Source: VFKU01 sp964620045
GTDB lineage: Bacteria > Hydrogenedentota > Hydrogenedentia > Hydrogenedentales > GCA-2746185
Length of the DNA: 64,000 nt
Assembly (NCBI GenBank): GCA_964620045.1
Contig: CAZUJL010000023.1
Coordinates: forward strand, 1 to 64,000
Reading direction: 5' to 3'
Positions 29,321 to 38,391 of the stretch are shown here, piece by piece (within the stretch, counting starts at the first letter, position 1; each line of letters begins with the position of its first letter). Below the pieces are notes generated by a model, which saw only the letters and a program-made list of their open reading frames with translations, was not told the origin of the DNA and made no database searches. The translations under genes and the position numbers were made by a program.

Positions 29321-30169
29321 TCAGCGCTTCCGAAACACAAAGATGTGGCCGGTGAAAAATGGCCAGCGCAATCCTGTTGCCGCCCGGCCCAGCTGGTTGA
29401 AGGTTTCCAGGCCTCGTTGAATCCATCCCGTCACGCCTGGATCGCGCTGTTGCGGTGCGCCGGTGATTTCGAGGCATTCAAACCCCGCGCGCTCGACCAC
29501 TTGCTGCATGCCCGCCAGCGAATATAGCGCAATGTGCCAGGGCGGGAAGAAAATGCGGTGCAATCCCGGCAGTGGCACGTGCCGCAGGCCCAGTCGCACG
29601 ATGCTGCCCACGGTGTGCGCGAAGGGCGCCGTTGGTTGCGTGGTCACGAATAGTGCACCCGGTTTTAATCGTTCGCTCGCCGTGCGTAGCCAGCCATCCG
29701 GGTCGTTCAGGTGCTCAAACACGGACGCGAGTACAATTGCATCGAAATCGCGTTCTGTAACTGCGCCGATATCGCCAAAGTGCATCGGCAAGCCCTCGGC
29801 CTGACAGAATTTCACCATGTCCTCGGACAGGTCGTAGCCAATCGGATTGAAACCCGCATCGCGCAGCCGAAGCACCAGTCCCCCCCATCCTGCGCCGTAA
29901 TCCAGCACGCGACCCTGCGCGCCGTGACGCTGCAATGTCTTCACCAAGGCTTCATGGAGCGTGCGCGTAGAAGTGCGGCTGCGTTGTGGGTCGGAGGTGA
30001 TGTGTTCGGCGTGCACGTAGTCCTCGCGGTACGCGCGCGCGAGTTCTTCGCCCGATGGCACCGGCGACAACTGGATCGTGCCACACTGAACGCACTCAAA
30101 ATACGAGTACTGAGCGCGCGGACCGAAGAACCGTAACCCGCCGCCACAGGCGATGCACGCCCCGCTCAT
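29321..30169 (-). CDS. Class I SAM-dependent methyltransferase with N-terminal zinc-binding motif
   Basis: 282 residues. The N-terminus carries paired CxxC motifs (CIACGG and CVQCGT), a zinc knuckle common in methyltransferases of glycan clusters. The Rossmann SAM-binding motif is VLDYGAGWGGLVLRLRDAG, with acidic YDLS in motif II and SVFEHLNDPDGWL later. The target is unknown; sugar or lipid-linked glycan methylation is inferred from neighbours. Start ATG 30169 overlaps the epimerase stop (ATGA). It is last of four overlapping genes. Confidence 0.8.
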   Translation of the reverse strand: MSGACIACGGGLRFFGPRAQYSYFECVQCGTIQLSPVPSGEELARAYREDYVHAEHITSDPQRSRTSTRTLHEALVKTLQRHGAQGRVLDYGAGWGGLVLRLRDAGFNPIGYDLSEDMVKFCQAEGLPMHFGDIGAVTERDFDAIVLASVFEHLNDPDGWLRTASERLKPGALFVTTQPTAPFAHTVGSIVRLGLRHVPLPGLHRIFFPPWHIALYSLAGMQQVVERAGFECLEITGAPQQRDPGVTGWIQRGLETFNQLGRAATGLRWPFFTGHIFVFRKR

Positions 30170-31056
30170 GCGCGCGCCGCTTTGCGCAGTTCGTCCGCCA
30201 GTGCCTGCGTGGAATTTTCCAACGTGAATCGCGGGCGATAACCAAACGCGGCCGATGCTGCGTCGATCGAGACGTCCCAAACGAGGGACGAGGCGTTATT
30301 GGCAGTCGCCAACTCAATGGCGGAGGTCGACTCAAGCGCGGCTAGCACGCGCTCGGCGAGCGTCTGGTTGCTGACGGGCGTCCCGCTTGCCAGATTAAAT
30401 ATCCCGCGAATACGCGCATTAAGGCACGCGACGATGCCCGCCGCCGCGTCGCGCACATCGACGTAGTCCTGTTGCCGGTACGGCTCCGATACGCGCAGGG
30501 TCTCTCCGCGCAATGCCGCCTCGACGAAGATCGAAAAAATCCTGCGTGCGCGGAGGCCGGGCCCGATCGGCGAGGTTAGTCGCAAACTGACCGCCGACGC
30601 GCCGGATTCAGCGTACATGCGGACCAACTCCTCGCCAAACAGTTTGGATGCCGCGTAGACAGATCCGGGTGCCGGCGGATGTGTTTCTGTAATGGGATGC
30701 ACCCGCGGAGCGCCGATCACGCCGATGCTGGAAATGAACACAAACGGAATGTTTTTCCAGCGGCGCGCGAGTGTCAGCAGGGCGTGCGTTCCGCCGCAGT
30801 TCGCGCGCACGACGTCTGGGTTGTCGGGCGCGAAATCGATGCACGCACCGGCGTGGACGATCGCGCTGCATGGACCCACGGCGCAGTGTATTAGCTCGGC
30901 CAATTCGGCATCGCGGAGGTCGGCCTTTACCCAGTGCGCCACATGACTGGGCGCCTCGCTGCGGCCTACGCCGATAACCTCGTGCCCGGCTTCGGCCAAT
31001 GCGCGCGCCGTTGCACTTCCCACGTGCCCGGATGCCCCCGTTACGAGGACCCGCAT
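30166..31056 (-). CDS. NAD(P)-dependent nucleoside-diphosphate-sugar epimerase/dehydratase
   Basis: 296 residues of the extended SDR family: N-terminal VLVTGASGHVGSATARALAEAGHEV (TGxxGxxG), FVFISSIGVIGAP, and the catalytic YAASK (Y-x3-K). The C-terminal half resembles UDP-glucose 4-epimerase-like enzymes with RQQDYVDVRDAAAGI. The specific sugar substrate cannot be assigned. The start overlaps the ATP-grasp gene by 16 nt and the stop overlaps the methyltransferase start by 4 nt, so all are translated from one message. Confidence 0.82.
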   Translation of the reverse strand: MRVLVTGASGHVGSATARALAEAGHEVIGVGRSEAPSHVAHWVKADLRDAELAELIHCAVGPCSAIVHAGACIDFAPDNPDVVRANCGGTHALLTLARRWKNIPFVFISSIGVIGAPRVHPITETHPPAPGSVYAASKLFGEELVRMYAESGASAVSLRLTSPIGPGLRARRIFSIFVEAALRGETLRVSEPYRQQDYVDVRDAAAGIVACLNARIRGIFNLASGTPVSNQTLAERVLAALESTSAIELATANNASSLVWDVSIDAASAAFGYRPRFTLENSTQALADELRKAARA

Positions 31057-32123
31057 GGCCGGACTCCGTAATCTTCTGCACGCGGCTGAAATGCCGGCGG
31101 GTTCTTGAGCTGGCCCGTCGCGCGCAACTCCGCTACGGCACGGGGATCGATATACACTTCGTTCCAATAACGCGCGACGCACCCTTCAACGATGCGCGGC
31201 ATGTTCTGTATTTCCTCACCCAGCACAAAATGCCGCAGCGCAGCGTCGACTTCCTTGAATCCCATGCGCGTGCGCAGCGGCGTCGTGCCGGAGAAGCGCA
31301 CCTGGAACTCGAAGCAGCAGGCCTCGCCCTCGTGCATGCGGAATTGCGTGTTGCACGGGCCGATGGGTTTCAGCGCGGTCACGATACGTTCCGCCGCAGC
31401 GCGCACTTCGGGGTACTCCCCCGCTTCGACCCACACGGTCGTGCCGTGTTGCAATTCGCGGCGCATCACGATCGTGCCGCGGAGGTGGCCGGAACGATCT
31501 GAAAACGTGCCTACTGTGAATTCGGTGCTATCGTCGCCAACGTACTGCTGCACGACATATCCCGGGCGACCGCTCAAGAGTTCGAGTTCGGCCGGATGAT
31601 CGACCCGCAACTGCCCGCGCGATCCGCCACCGGAGCGCGGCTTGGCAATCAATGGAAAGCGGTGGTTTCTGGCCAGCGCTGCCATCGCGTCCACATCCGC
31701 CGAATCGGCGTAGGCCGGCGCGGGAAAACCGTGTTTCTCGAGCCAGTGCGAGGTTGCGAGCTTGTCGTCGCCAATGCGGAAAGTTTCGGCGGACGTCACG
31801 ATGCAGATCGCGCCAGTTTCTTTGCGTATACGGTCCTGCTCAATCGAAAGAATTTTCAGGATCGGCTCCGCGCTGCCGATCACGGCATCGATTTTCTCGT
31901 CGCGGCACAGGTTCAACAACCAGTCGAGGAAACCCGGATCGGTCGCCCAGGGCGACACGTATGCGCGATCCACGGTGTACAGTCCCGCTTTGTCGATCGA
32001 CACGTCTGCGCCGACCACGCGCACGGATAGATCACTTTGCGCCAACGCTTTAAGGATGCCGTGGCCTACGTTGCCGCCGCAGGCCAGCACGAGCACGTTC
32101 AAGGTTCGACCCGGTGTGGTCAT
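31041..32123 (-). CDS. ATP-grasp domain protein (carbamoyl-phosphate-synthase-like)
   Basis: 360 residues. The N-terminal Rossmann-like pre-ATP-grasp domain (NVLVLACGGNVGHGILKALA) is followed by the ATP-grasp fold: HRFPLIAKPRSGGGSRG forms the ATP-binding loop, and CCFEFQVRFSGTTPLR holds the metal-binding acidic residue near the end. Such enzymes ligate carboxylates to amines and, in glycan or surface clusters, may add amino acids or other acyl groups. Substrates unknown. ATG 32123 overlaps the glycosyltransferase stop (ATGA). Confidence 0.8.
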   Translation of the reverse strand: MTTPGRTLNVLVLACGGNVGHGILKALAQSDLSVRVVGADVSIDKAGLYTVDRAYVSPWATDPGFLDWLLNLCRDEKIDAVIGSAEPILKILSIEQDRIRKETGAICIVTSAETFRIGDDKLATSHWLEKHGFPAPAYADSADVDAMAALARNHRFPLIAKPRSGGGSRGQLRVDHPAELELLSGRPGYVVQQYVGDDSTEFTVGTFSDRSGHLRGTIVMRRELQHGTTVWVEAGEYPEVRAAAERIVTALKPIGPCNTQFRMHEGEACCFEFQVRFSGTTPLRTRMGFKEVDAALRHFVLGEEIQNMPRIVEGCVARYWNEVYIDPRAVAELRATGQLKNPPAFQPRAEDYGVRPCGSS

Positions 32124-33037
32124 TTGCGGGGCGCTTCGTGAATCTCTCGGACGATCGCGACTGGTCGTCCGCGCGTCTGCGCGAGCACACGCCCGACATA
32201 GGCGCCAACGGTGCCGATAGCGATCAAGACGAGTCCGCCGATGAACCACACCGACGCGAGCGCCATGGGCGCCGCGCCTCCCTCGCCCATGATCGTGCCG
32301 ATGATTCCGGCCACGCCCAGCGCCGCGACCCAAATCCCCACCCACACAATCCACGTGAGTGGTTTTGTGCTCGAGGCGAACACCGCGTCCAACGCGAGGC
32401 GTAGTTTGCGACGGAAGGTGTAGGACGTTCCCTCGCGCGAGGCTTTTGCGCAGGTGACCGCGCGCTGGCGGAACCCGTTTAGTTCCATCAGCACGCCGAG
32501 GAAGGGTTGCGCGTCACCGAACTGAAGCAGATTGTCGACATAGGCCCGCGTCATCAGGCGTGCATTCATCACGTTGCGCGGAATGGTGACCTCGGACAAG
32601 CGGTTCATGAGCGAATAAAAAATAGTGCCGCCCAGGCGCTCGGTCGCATCGCCTTTGCGCGCTTCCATCACGCCGTAGACCATGTCCAGCTCGCCTGGCT
32701 TTTCTTGCATCAGGGCGTAGAACTTGGTGACCAGCGCCGGGTCTTCTTCCAAGTCGGCGTCGATCATGAAGATTAATTCGCCCCGTGCCTGCTGCAGGCC
32801 GATCCAGAGCGCGCGGTGCTGTCCGAAGTTGCGCGACAACTCGACCAGCCGCACGCGCGGGTCTTGCGCGATCAAGCCGAGCACAATCGCGCGGCTTTCG
32901 TCGGGAGAGCCGTCGTCCACGAATACAAACTCGTGTTCGCCCGGAACCTGTGTCAGCGCCGCGCGGGAGCGCTCGTAAAATTCCTGAATGTACGGAGCGA
33001 CGCGGTACAGGCTGGTGACGACACTGATTTGAGGCAT
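32120..33037 (-). CDS. Family 2 glycosyltransferase with C-terminal membrane segments
   Basis: 305 residues: GT2 catalytic domain with ISVVTSLYRVAPYIQEFY, EFVFVDDGSPDES, and DADLEEDPAL (DxD-type). Two hydrophobic segments follow (about 230-252 and 262-285), as in DPM1/GtrB/ArnC-like enzymes that transfer sugars to polyprenyl phosphate. Membrane-associated transfer of a sugar to a lipid carrier is the likely role. ATG 33037 begins directly at the catalytic domain; no strong Shine-Dalgarno. First of the four-gene overlapping cassette. Confidence 0.85.
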   Translation of the reverse strand: MPQISVVTSLYRVAPYIQEFYERSRAALTQVPGEHEFVFVDDGSPDESRAIVLGLIAQDPRVRLVELSRNFGQHRALWIGLQQARGELIFMIDADLEEDPALVTKFYALMQEKPGELDMVYGVMEARKGDATERLGGTIFYSLMNRLSEVTIPRNVMNARLMTRAYVDNLLQFGDAQPFLGVLMELNGFRQRAVTCAKASREGTSYTFRRKLRLALDAVFASSTKPLTWIVWVGIWVAALGVAGIIGTIMGEGGAAPMALASVWFIGGLVLIAIGTVGAYVGRVLAQTRGRPVAIVREIHEAPRK

Positions 33038-33138
33038 TCGGCTGGGTGGTGGATACCGTCTTCGGCCGTGCAAGGTGGCCGCCGGGGAGATTTTAGCCGG
33101 GCGGGCGCAGTAGACCCAAACCCGCCTGAATGCGCGAT

Positions 33139-34281
33139 TTAGGGCAGCGCCCGCAAGTGCATGTCGGAGCCGACGACGCGACTGACCTCTAGCCGGGGCA
33201 GATCGGTCGTGCCCGCCTGCAGGAAGTCCACCAGCGCCGCCATGCGGCCATCGTAGGCGAAGTGCAACAGCGCCGCGCCGCCGCGCACGCTGACCACCTG
33301 CACGCCGCTTGTTCCGTCGGCCGTGCGGAGGAGTTTCGCGTAGCGCTCCGCGAGGAGGTAGTCCCCCACGCCTTCGATTGTCAGCCGCACCTGCGGTCCG
33401 GAGGCGCGGTGCGCGGCGAGAATCGCTCCGGCGAGGACCTGATCGCGCACTTTATACACGGCATCGGGCAAGGTGAATTCATATCCTTGTTCGGCGGCCA
33501 CACAATCGATCTCGGCATTGCTGCGCGCATCGTAAAACAGGCGGCCGTCCACCGTACTCACCACGCGCACCGTCACGATCGATTTCGCGCGCAGCGAATC
33601 GCGTCCCACGCCGGACTTCTCCGCGCTGAGCGCGGTATCGACCAGAATCACGGCGTCCGCGCCGACTTCCACGCCGTATCGTGCGAGGGCGGCATCGCCG
33701 GAACCCGCAATGGTGATCAGTTCGCGTTCGGAGTACTCGCCTTGTGCCTGCGCGGGATCGAGAATCGTGATTCCTTTTTCCTGGAAGGCCTTGGCGAACA
33801 ACGGCGCTACGCGCGTCTGGCTTTGGAACTTGCGCGAGTTGGAAGCCGCGTCGGATTCAATGCACAAGAACGCGATGCGCGGAGGCTCCGGACGCAGCCG
33901 GAACAGCAAGGCCGCGGCATCCGCCCGCAACGGCCATTCGAAGAGATAGACTTCCAATTCCGCGACGGTGTACCCGCTTTCGGTGTGCACGCCGAGCGAG
34001 CGCGACGACGCGACATACACGTCCAGGAAATCCAGCAGCGGTTTGAACTCGTCCCCCGGCGCTTCGCCGAATTCCATTTCGAGCCACATCCACACGGCAT
34101 TGCGCTTGGCATCGAGCACGGCGGCGTCGCGCGCGGCGAGGTTTGTGCCGGCGGCGCGGCCTTCGCAGCGCACCTTGGTGGACTTGCCGGGGGAATCGCT
34201 GCTTGCGTGGGCCAGCAGCGGAGAAAACAGGAGGATCGCGGCGAGGGTGGTTTGGCGAATGTAAGGCCGCGCCGGCCGCAT
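33139..34281 (-). CDS. Hypothetical exported protein, possibly FlgT/LPP20-like
   Basis: 380 residues with a signal peptide (TTLAAILLFSPLLAHA). The region RCEGRAAGTNLAARDAAVLDAKRNAVWMWLEMEFG resembles the N-terminal domain of FlgT/LPP20-type proteins. The middle (RIAFLCIESD ... VGADAVILVD) resembles their nucleotide-like alpha/beta domain, and the C-terminus has VRLTIEGVGDYLLAERYAKLLR. The relationship is weak and no function is claimed. There are no flagellar genes in the window. Its ATG overlaps the stop of the peptidase gene upstream (TGATG), so the two are coupled. Confidence 0.55.
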   Translation of the reverse strand: MRPARPYIRQTTLAAILLFSPLLAHASSDSPGKSTKVRCEGRAAGTNLAARDAAVLDAKRNAVWMWLEMEFGEAPGDEFKPLLDFLDVYVASSRSLGVHTESGYTVAELEVYLFEWPLRADAAALLFRLRPEPPRIAFLCIESDAASNSRKFQSQTRVAPLFAKAFQEKGITILDPAQAQGEYSERELITIAGSGDAALARYGVEVGADAVILVDTALSAEKSGVGRDSLRAKSIVTVRVVSTVDGRLFYDARSNAEIDCVAAEQGYEFTLPDAVYKVRDQVLAGAILAAHRASGPQVRLTIEGVGDYLLAERYAKLLRTADGTSGVQVVSVRGGAALLHFAYDGRMAALVDFLQAGTTDLPRLEVSRVVGSDMHLRALP

Positions 34282-34997
34282 CAGCGCCGGTTGTTCGCGA
34301 GGATCAGCATGCGCACGAGGTGCATGATTGAGACTGCGGCCGCGGCGACATAGGTCAGCGCGGCTGCGTTCAGCACCTTGCGGGCACCGCTCAGTTCCTC
34401 GTCCGTCAAATAACCGCCGTGCGCGAGCGCACGCATCGCGCGCGAGCTGGCGTTGAATTCCACCGGCAGCGTCAGCACGGTAAAGAACACGGCCAGCGCG
34501 AACAGGATGATGCCCACCTTGAGCAGTATCGGCGCGCTCATGATCAATCCGATGAAGAACAACGGCCACGCCGCCACCGTGCCCAGATTGCACATCGGGT
34601 ACACGACATTGCGCAGCGTCAGGGGCGCGTACAGGCGCGCGTGCTGGATGGCGTGGCCCACTTCGTGTGCCGCGATGCCGAGTGCCGCCACGCTGGTGCC
34701 GTGGTACACCTCTTCGGAGAGGCGCAGCATGCGCGCGCGGGGATCGTAGTGATCGGTCAGGTGGCCGTGCACCGGCTCAAGGCCGACGGCCGGCCCGCCG
34801 TGATGGTCCGGGTTATTGGTCAGCGCGATGCCTTCGTCGCGCAAGATCGCTTCGGCGACTTCGGCACCGGTCAAACCGCGGCGGTTCAGCACCTTCGAGA
34901 ATCGGCCATAGGCGGAATGCACCTGAGACTGCGCCCAGATGGTGAGAAGAATCGCCGGCAACAGCAAAATCATTGTCGGATCGAAAAACGGCATCAC
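34281..34997 (-). CDS. Membrane zinc metallopeptidase (YugP family)
   Basis: A 238-residue protein with an N-terminal transmembrane segment, the zinc motif HEVGH (in LGIAAHEVGHAIQHA), and three to four further hydrophobic segments. The sequence matches the DUF2227/YugP family of predicted membrane neutral zinc proteases (HSAYGRFSKVLNRRGLTGAEVA is typical). Substrates are unknown. GTG 34997 or ATG 34994 are both reasonable; GGAAGGAG lies 10-13 nt upstream. It lies 47 nt downstream of the bactofilin gene and is coupled to the following exported-protein gene. Confidence 0.88.
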   Translation of the reverse strand: MMPFFDPTMILLLPAILLTIWAQSQVHSAYGRFSKVLNRRGLTGAEVAEAILRDEGIALTNNPDHHGGPAVGLEPVHGHLTDHYDPRARMLRLSEEVYHGTSVAALGIAAHEVGHAIQHARLYAPLTLRNVVYPMCNLGTVAAWPLFFIGLIMSAPILLKVGIILFALAVFFTVLTLPVEFNASSRAMRALAHGGYLTDEELSGARKVLNAAALTYVAAAAVSIMHLVRMLILANNRR

Positions 34998-35044
34998 GGA
35001 AACAGCACTCCTTCCAGCGCCATATGCAGCATCGCGCGGGGCTC

Positions 35045-35704
35045 TTACTTAGAATCCGTTTTGGCCCCGGTCGGTTTCGTCATATTGCACGCGCCGTTAA
35101 ATTGCGCACCTTCTTCGAGAACTATGGTCCGCGCGCGAATATTCCCGGTCAGACGGCCTGTCGGCGTGAGCCGTAACCGCCCGCCGCATTTGACGTTGCC
35201 GTTGATTTCGCCCGCGATAACCATGTCTTTGCCGGCAATGGCGTCGGCGTTTACAACGCCTGTCTCGCCAATGGTCAGGTCCTGTTGGCTTTCGACGTCC
35301 CCCATCACTTTGCCGCGCACGCTGCAGCTCGCCGCGCGCACCTTGCCTTTGACAATGGCGGATTGTTCGAGCGCCAGACGGGCATCGACGCGTACGTCGC
35401 CATCCACGCGCCCGGCAATTTGAGTATCCGAACCGCTCGACATGGCGCCTTCAATGACGACGCCGTCGGGCACAATCATGCGTTGGGTGGTGACGACCGA
35501 TTGACCCTGGCGTACGGCCATGTCGTCGGCGGGAATCGCGGCTTCCTTGGCGAGGTTGTCGGCGGGTCGCCGGATGGGGTCGTCTGCCCGTCCCTGTTGG
35601 ACGGCGTCGTTCAGCTTTGCGCCGAACCGGCCAAAAAGGCTTCCGCCTTTTTTATTGGCATCGCCCCCGAGCGCCCCAGACATACCTGTCGTTGCATCGC
35701 TCAT
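35045..35704 (-). CDS. Bactofilin (polymer-forming cytoskeletal protein)
   Basis: 219 residues: a ~65-residue disordered N-terminus followed by the DUF583/bactofilin right-handed beta-helix, visible as regular short repeats (IEGAMSSGSDTQIAGRVDGDVRV, GKVRAASCSVRGKVMGDVESQ, INGNVKCGGRLRLTPTGRLTGNI). Bactofilins polymerise spontaneously without nucleotide and organise local cell-wall synthesis or appendages. ATG 35704 follows GAGGGGG. First gene of a long minus-strand run with the zinc peptidase, the exported protein and the glycan cassette. Confidence 0.92.
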   Translation of the reverse strand: MSDATTGMSGALGGDANKKGGSLFGRFGAKLNDAVQQGRADDPIRRPADNLAKEAAIPADDMAVRQGQSVVTTQRMIVPDGVVIEGAMSSGSDTQIAGRVDGDVRVDARLALEQSAIVKGKVRAASCSVRGKVMGDVESQQDLTIGETGVVNADAIAGKDMVIAGEINGNVKCGGRLRLTPTGRLTGNIRARTIVLEEGAQFNGACNMTKPTGAKTDSK

Positions 35705-35874
35705 CGACTGTATCCCCCTCGTGGGGTGCGGACTACGGAAGCACCCCGAACGGCCAGGCGGCACATCTCGCCCGCGCCCCGCGCGTGTTACACGCGCCCC
35801 AAGCGATACTAGCATACCTGAGCGCCGGAATGCTCACGGCGTAGACCGAAAATCGATAAAGAACCGACGGTCAA

Positions 35875-35906
35875 AAACGTTTCAGGCTGTTTCAGGAGAA
35901 ACGTTT
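35875..35906 (-). terminator. Hairpin at the end of the subtilisin gene
   Basis: On the minus strand AAACGTTTC (35906-35898) pairs with GAAACGTTT (35883-35875) across a 14-nt loop, followed by TT. The upstream arm includes the last codons of the subtilisin gene. A weak intrinsic terminator, since the T-run is short. Confidence 0.5.
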
Positions 35907-38204
35907 ATTGCGTTTTAGGGCGATCCCGCTTACCAGCAGGATAGCTCCGGCCAATGTAGCCAATCCCCACGGTGTTACCGCAGGAAGCAATGGGAAATCG
36001 AAGGGGTTGTTCGGATCGGTCCCCAACTCCACTTCTGTCCCGTCGATTACACCATCGCCGTCCGTATCCATGAAGTTGGGATCGGTACCGGTGTGGGTGT
36101 CATCCAGGAAGAATCCTGTGTCGTCCTCATAGATATCCAGCAGGAGGTCTTGGTCTTGATCGCCGATAAACGGGTTCGTGAAGTATCCATGGATGTCGAG
36201 CGACCACGAATTGAAGATCCCTGTCTGGCCATTGGTAAGGTCGCGCACGGTCAACGTCCACGTTCCGTTCGGGTCTTCGCCCCAATGGGCCACGGAGGTG
36301 AACATCCAGTCCACGTAGTTGTCGTTCAAGTCGGCGCGGGTGTTGGCTAACACCGATTGATAGCCCGACGGCGCGGTGAGCACGACTTGCAACTGCCCGC
36401 GGGCCGTGTGGGCTGCTGTGAAGTGCACTTCGACGTGCTCGGTAAAGAAGCTCGGGTCTACGCCCGATACGACGATATTGCTGGACACCCCCGTGCTGTT
36501 GTTGTCCGGAATTGCCAGGCCCACGTTCTGGGTTTCGGAGACCGGCATCACCGCATCGGGAAGGTTGCTCCAGCCCTGCGCGGCGGCCACGGCAGCGGTG
36601 GCGTTCACCCGCCCAAAGCCGTAGCTGTGGTTGAAGAAGAAGCCTGCGCCGTTTTCGAGCCACCCGGCGTTGCCGGGGTCGTTCCGGGTCGCGGTGTTGA
36701 CCAGGATGTGCTGCACGTCGCGCCAGGACAGGGTTGGGTTCGCTTCGAGCACCAGCGCCACGACGCCCGCGACGAGCGGCGCCGCCGAGCTTGTGCCGCC
36801 GAAGCCGCTGGTGTAGTGCGAGCCCAGGTCGCCGCCGTTCATGAAGTCTGTTGTCGTGGTGCCGCCGCCGGAGTAAGACGACGGCGCATTCACAAGCAGC
36901 GACGCGCCCGATTCGCTGTAGTACGAGACGACGCCGTTGGAACCCGTCGCGCCGACGGCGATGGTATAGCGACTCGACGCGTAGCCATCGTAGTTTGCGT
37001 TGTCATTGCTTTGCCGGCCGTTGCCGCCCGCCCACACGTACACGATGCCGCGCCCGCCGCGGCCGTTGGTGACGCCGTTGATAAACGCTGCTTCGGTGAG
37101 CGGACCAAAGGTCGTGAGATTCTGGCCGTTGTCCGACGGGCCCCACGAGTTGCTGTTGATGTGCACGTAGTTCGCGGGGTTCGATTCATTCGCCTGATGA
37201 TTCATGGCGTTCGCTTCGTCGAGGTCGCTCGACGGACCTTCGATCAGGCGAATGCCCACGATGCCCGCCTCAAACGCCGCGCCCGTGATCCCGATGCTGT
37301 TCTGTCCCACCCCGGCCGCCATGCCGGCGCAACTGGTGCCGTGCGAGTCGAACTGCGGCGCAGGGTCGTTGTCTCCGTCATTGATGTCGATATCGATGTC
37401 GGTGCGCGCGTTGTCGGTGAGGTCGACGTGGAACCACTGCACGCCCGAATCGGTGATTGCGATATTTACACCGTCGCCGGTCACGGTGTCCCACGCGCCG
37501 GTGATGTTCACGTCGTTGCCGGCCACGCCGCCGGAAGGCTGGCCGGTGTTGCGCAGATGCCATTGTTGCGTGAAAAACGGGTCATTCGGGATCAGGCGTT
37601 TCGCTTGTTGATGCCGCACCAGGGGCGTCGCGAAGCGTGCCTGGCCACCTTCAAAAATGGCGTTGGCGGCGTCTAGCCCGGCGAATAGATCGGTGGATAT
37701 CGGCTCAACGATGTAGGTGTTGCGCGCGAAGGAGACTTCCTCCACGACACGAAGACCATAGGACTGCGCGAGATCGCCCATGCGCACGCCGGGTTTGGGC
37801 TGCAGGCTAAAACGGCGCGGGATGAAGATACGATCATCGGCGTTGCGTCGGCCTTCGCGCAGGTAAGCCACCGCCACAACGCTGCCGCCCAGCCCTTGCA
37901 ATCCTTTGCCGCGCGCGGCGATATCTGCACGCGTGGCCGCCGGTCCAGAAAACGACATCACGGCGATGTTGCCGTTGCGCGAGAGGTTCGTCTGTGCGGC
38001 GGGCGCGAGGCCTGCGAGTCCCTGTAAGCCCACCTGCTCGCCCTTGTCCGCAATCACGGCCACTTCGTTTGGCGAGGCGACGAGATCGACGCGGATTTTT
38101 CCGTTGTAGTAGTGCAAGGGAATGTCTTGTGCGGAGGCGACGAGAGAAACGAAAACGAGTACAACGGCGAGCGCCGTGGTGAGAGGACGAACTACACGTT
38201 GCAT
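35892..38204 (-). CDS. Secreted kexin-like subtilisin (S8) with P domain and C-terminal anchor
   Basis: 770 residues: signal peptide (ALAVVLVFVSLVASAQ), a pro-region, and an S8 catalytic domain with Asp252 (ITDSGVQ), His288 (DSHGTSCAGM) and Ser472 (GFGGTSSAAP). A proprotein-convertase P domain follows (about 540-665, ...DPNGTWTLTVRDLTNGQTG). It ends with calcium-type DTDGDGVIDGTEVELGTDP and a tail LPAVTPWGL...hydrophobic...KRNKRF, nearly the same as the end of the giant repeat protein at 1-4884. ATG 38204 is chosen because it begins a clear signal peptide; longer frames run antisense through lipA. Probably processed and surface-anchored. Confidence 0.88.
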   Translation of the reverse strand: MQRVVRPLTTALAVVLVFVSLVASAQDIPLHYYNGKIRVDLVASPNEVAVIADKGEQVGLQGLAGLAPAAQTNLSRNGNIAVMSFSGPAATRADIAARGKGLQGLGGSVVAVAYLREGRRNADDRIFIPRRFSLQPKPGVRMGDLAQSYGLRVVEEVSFARNTYIVEPISTDLFAGLDAANAIFEGGQARFATPLVRHQQAKRLIPNDPFFTQQWHLRNTGQPSGGVAGNDVNITGAWDTVTGDGVNIAITDSGVQWFHVDLTDNARTDIDIDINDGDNDPAPQFDSHGTSCAGMAAGVGQNSIGITGAAFEAGIVGIRLIEGPSSDLDEANAMNHQANESNPANYVHINSNSWGPSDNGQNLTTFGPLTEAAFINGVTNGRGGRGIVYVWAGGNGRQSNDNANYDGYASSRYTIAVGATGSNGVVSYYSESGASLLVNAPSSYSGGGTTTTDFMNGGDLGSHYTSGFGGTSSAAPLVAGVVALVLEANPTLSWRDVQHILVNTATRNDPGNAGWLENGAGFFFNHSYGFGRVNATAAVAAAQGWSNLPDAVMPVSETQNVGLAIPDNNSTGVSSNIVVSGVDPSFFTEHVEVHFTAAHTARGQLQVVLTAPSGYQSVLANTRADLNDNYVDWMFTSVAHWGEDPNGTWTLTVRDLTNGQTGIFNSWSLDIHGYFTNPFIGDQDQDLLLDIYEDDTGFFLDDTHTGTDPNFMDTDGDGVIDGTEVELGTDPNNPFDFPLLPAVTPWGLATLAGAILLVSGIALKRNKRFS

Positions 38205-38391
38205 ACGGCGGCGGCACTCCCCAAGGGACTGGCATCCCACTCCCGCAATAGTAGCAGCTTTCACGTGCGCGGCGAAGCGTGTTTTTGGGAAATTTCCGCG
38301 CTGAAGTCGCGGCCCGCCCGCGCCCGATGCTATACTGAGGCTCAATCCGAGAAATTTGTCATTTTTCAGTTCTGTATCGGGTATCACCCCC

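Noticed and set aside
33139..34281. Calling this gene flagellar flgT
   Set aside because: Resemblance is weak and limited to general domain pattern, and no flagellar genes are nearby.
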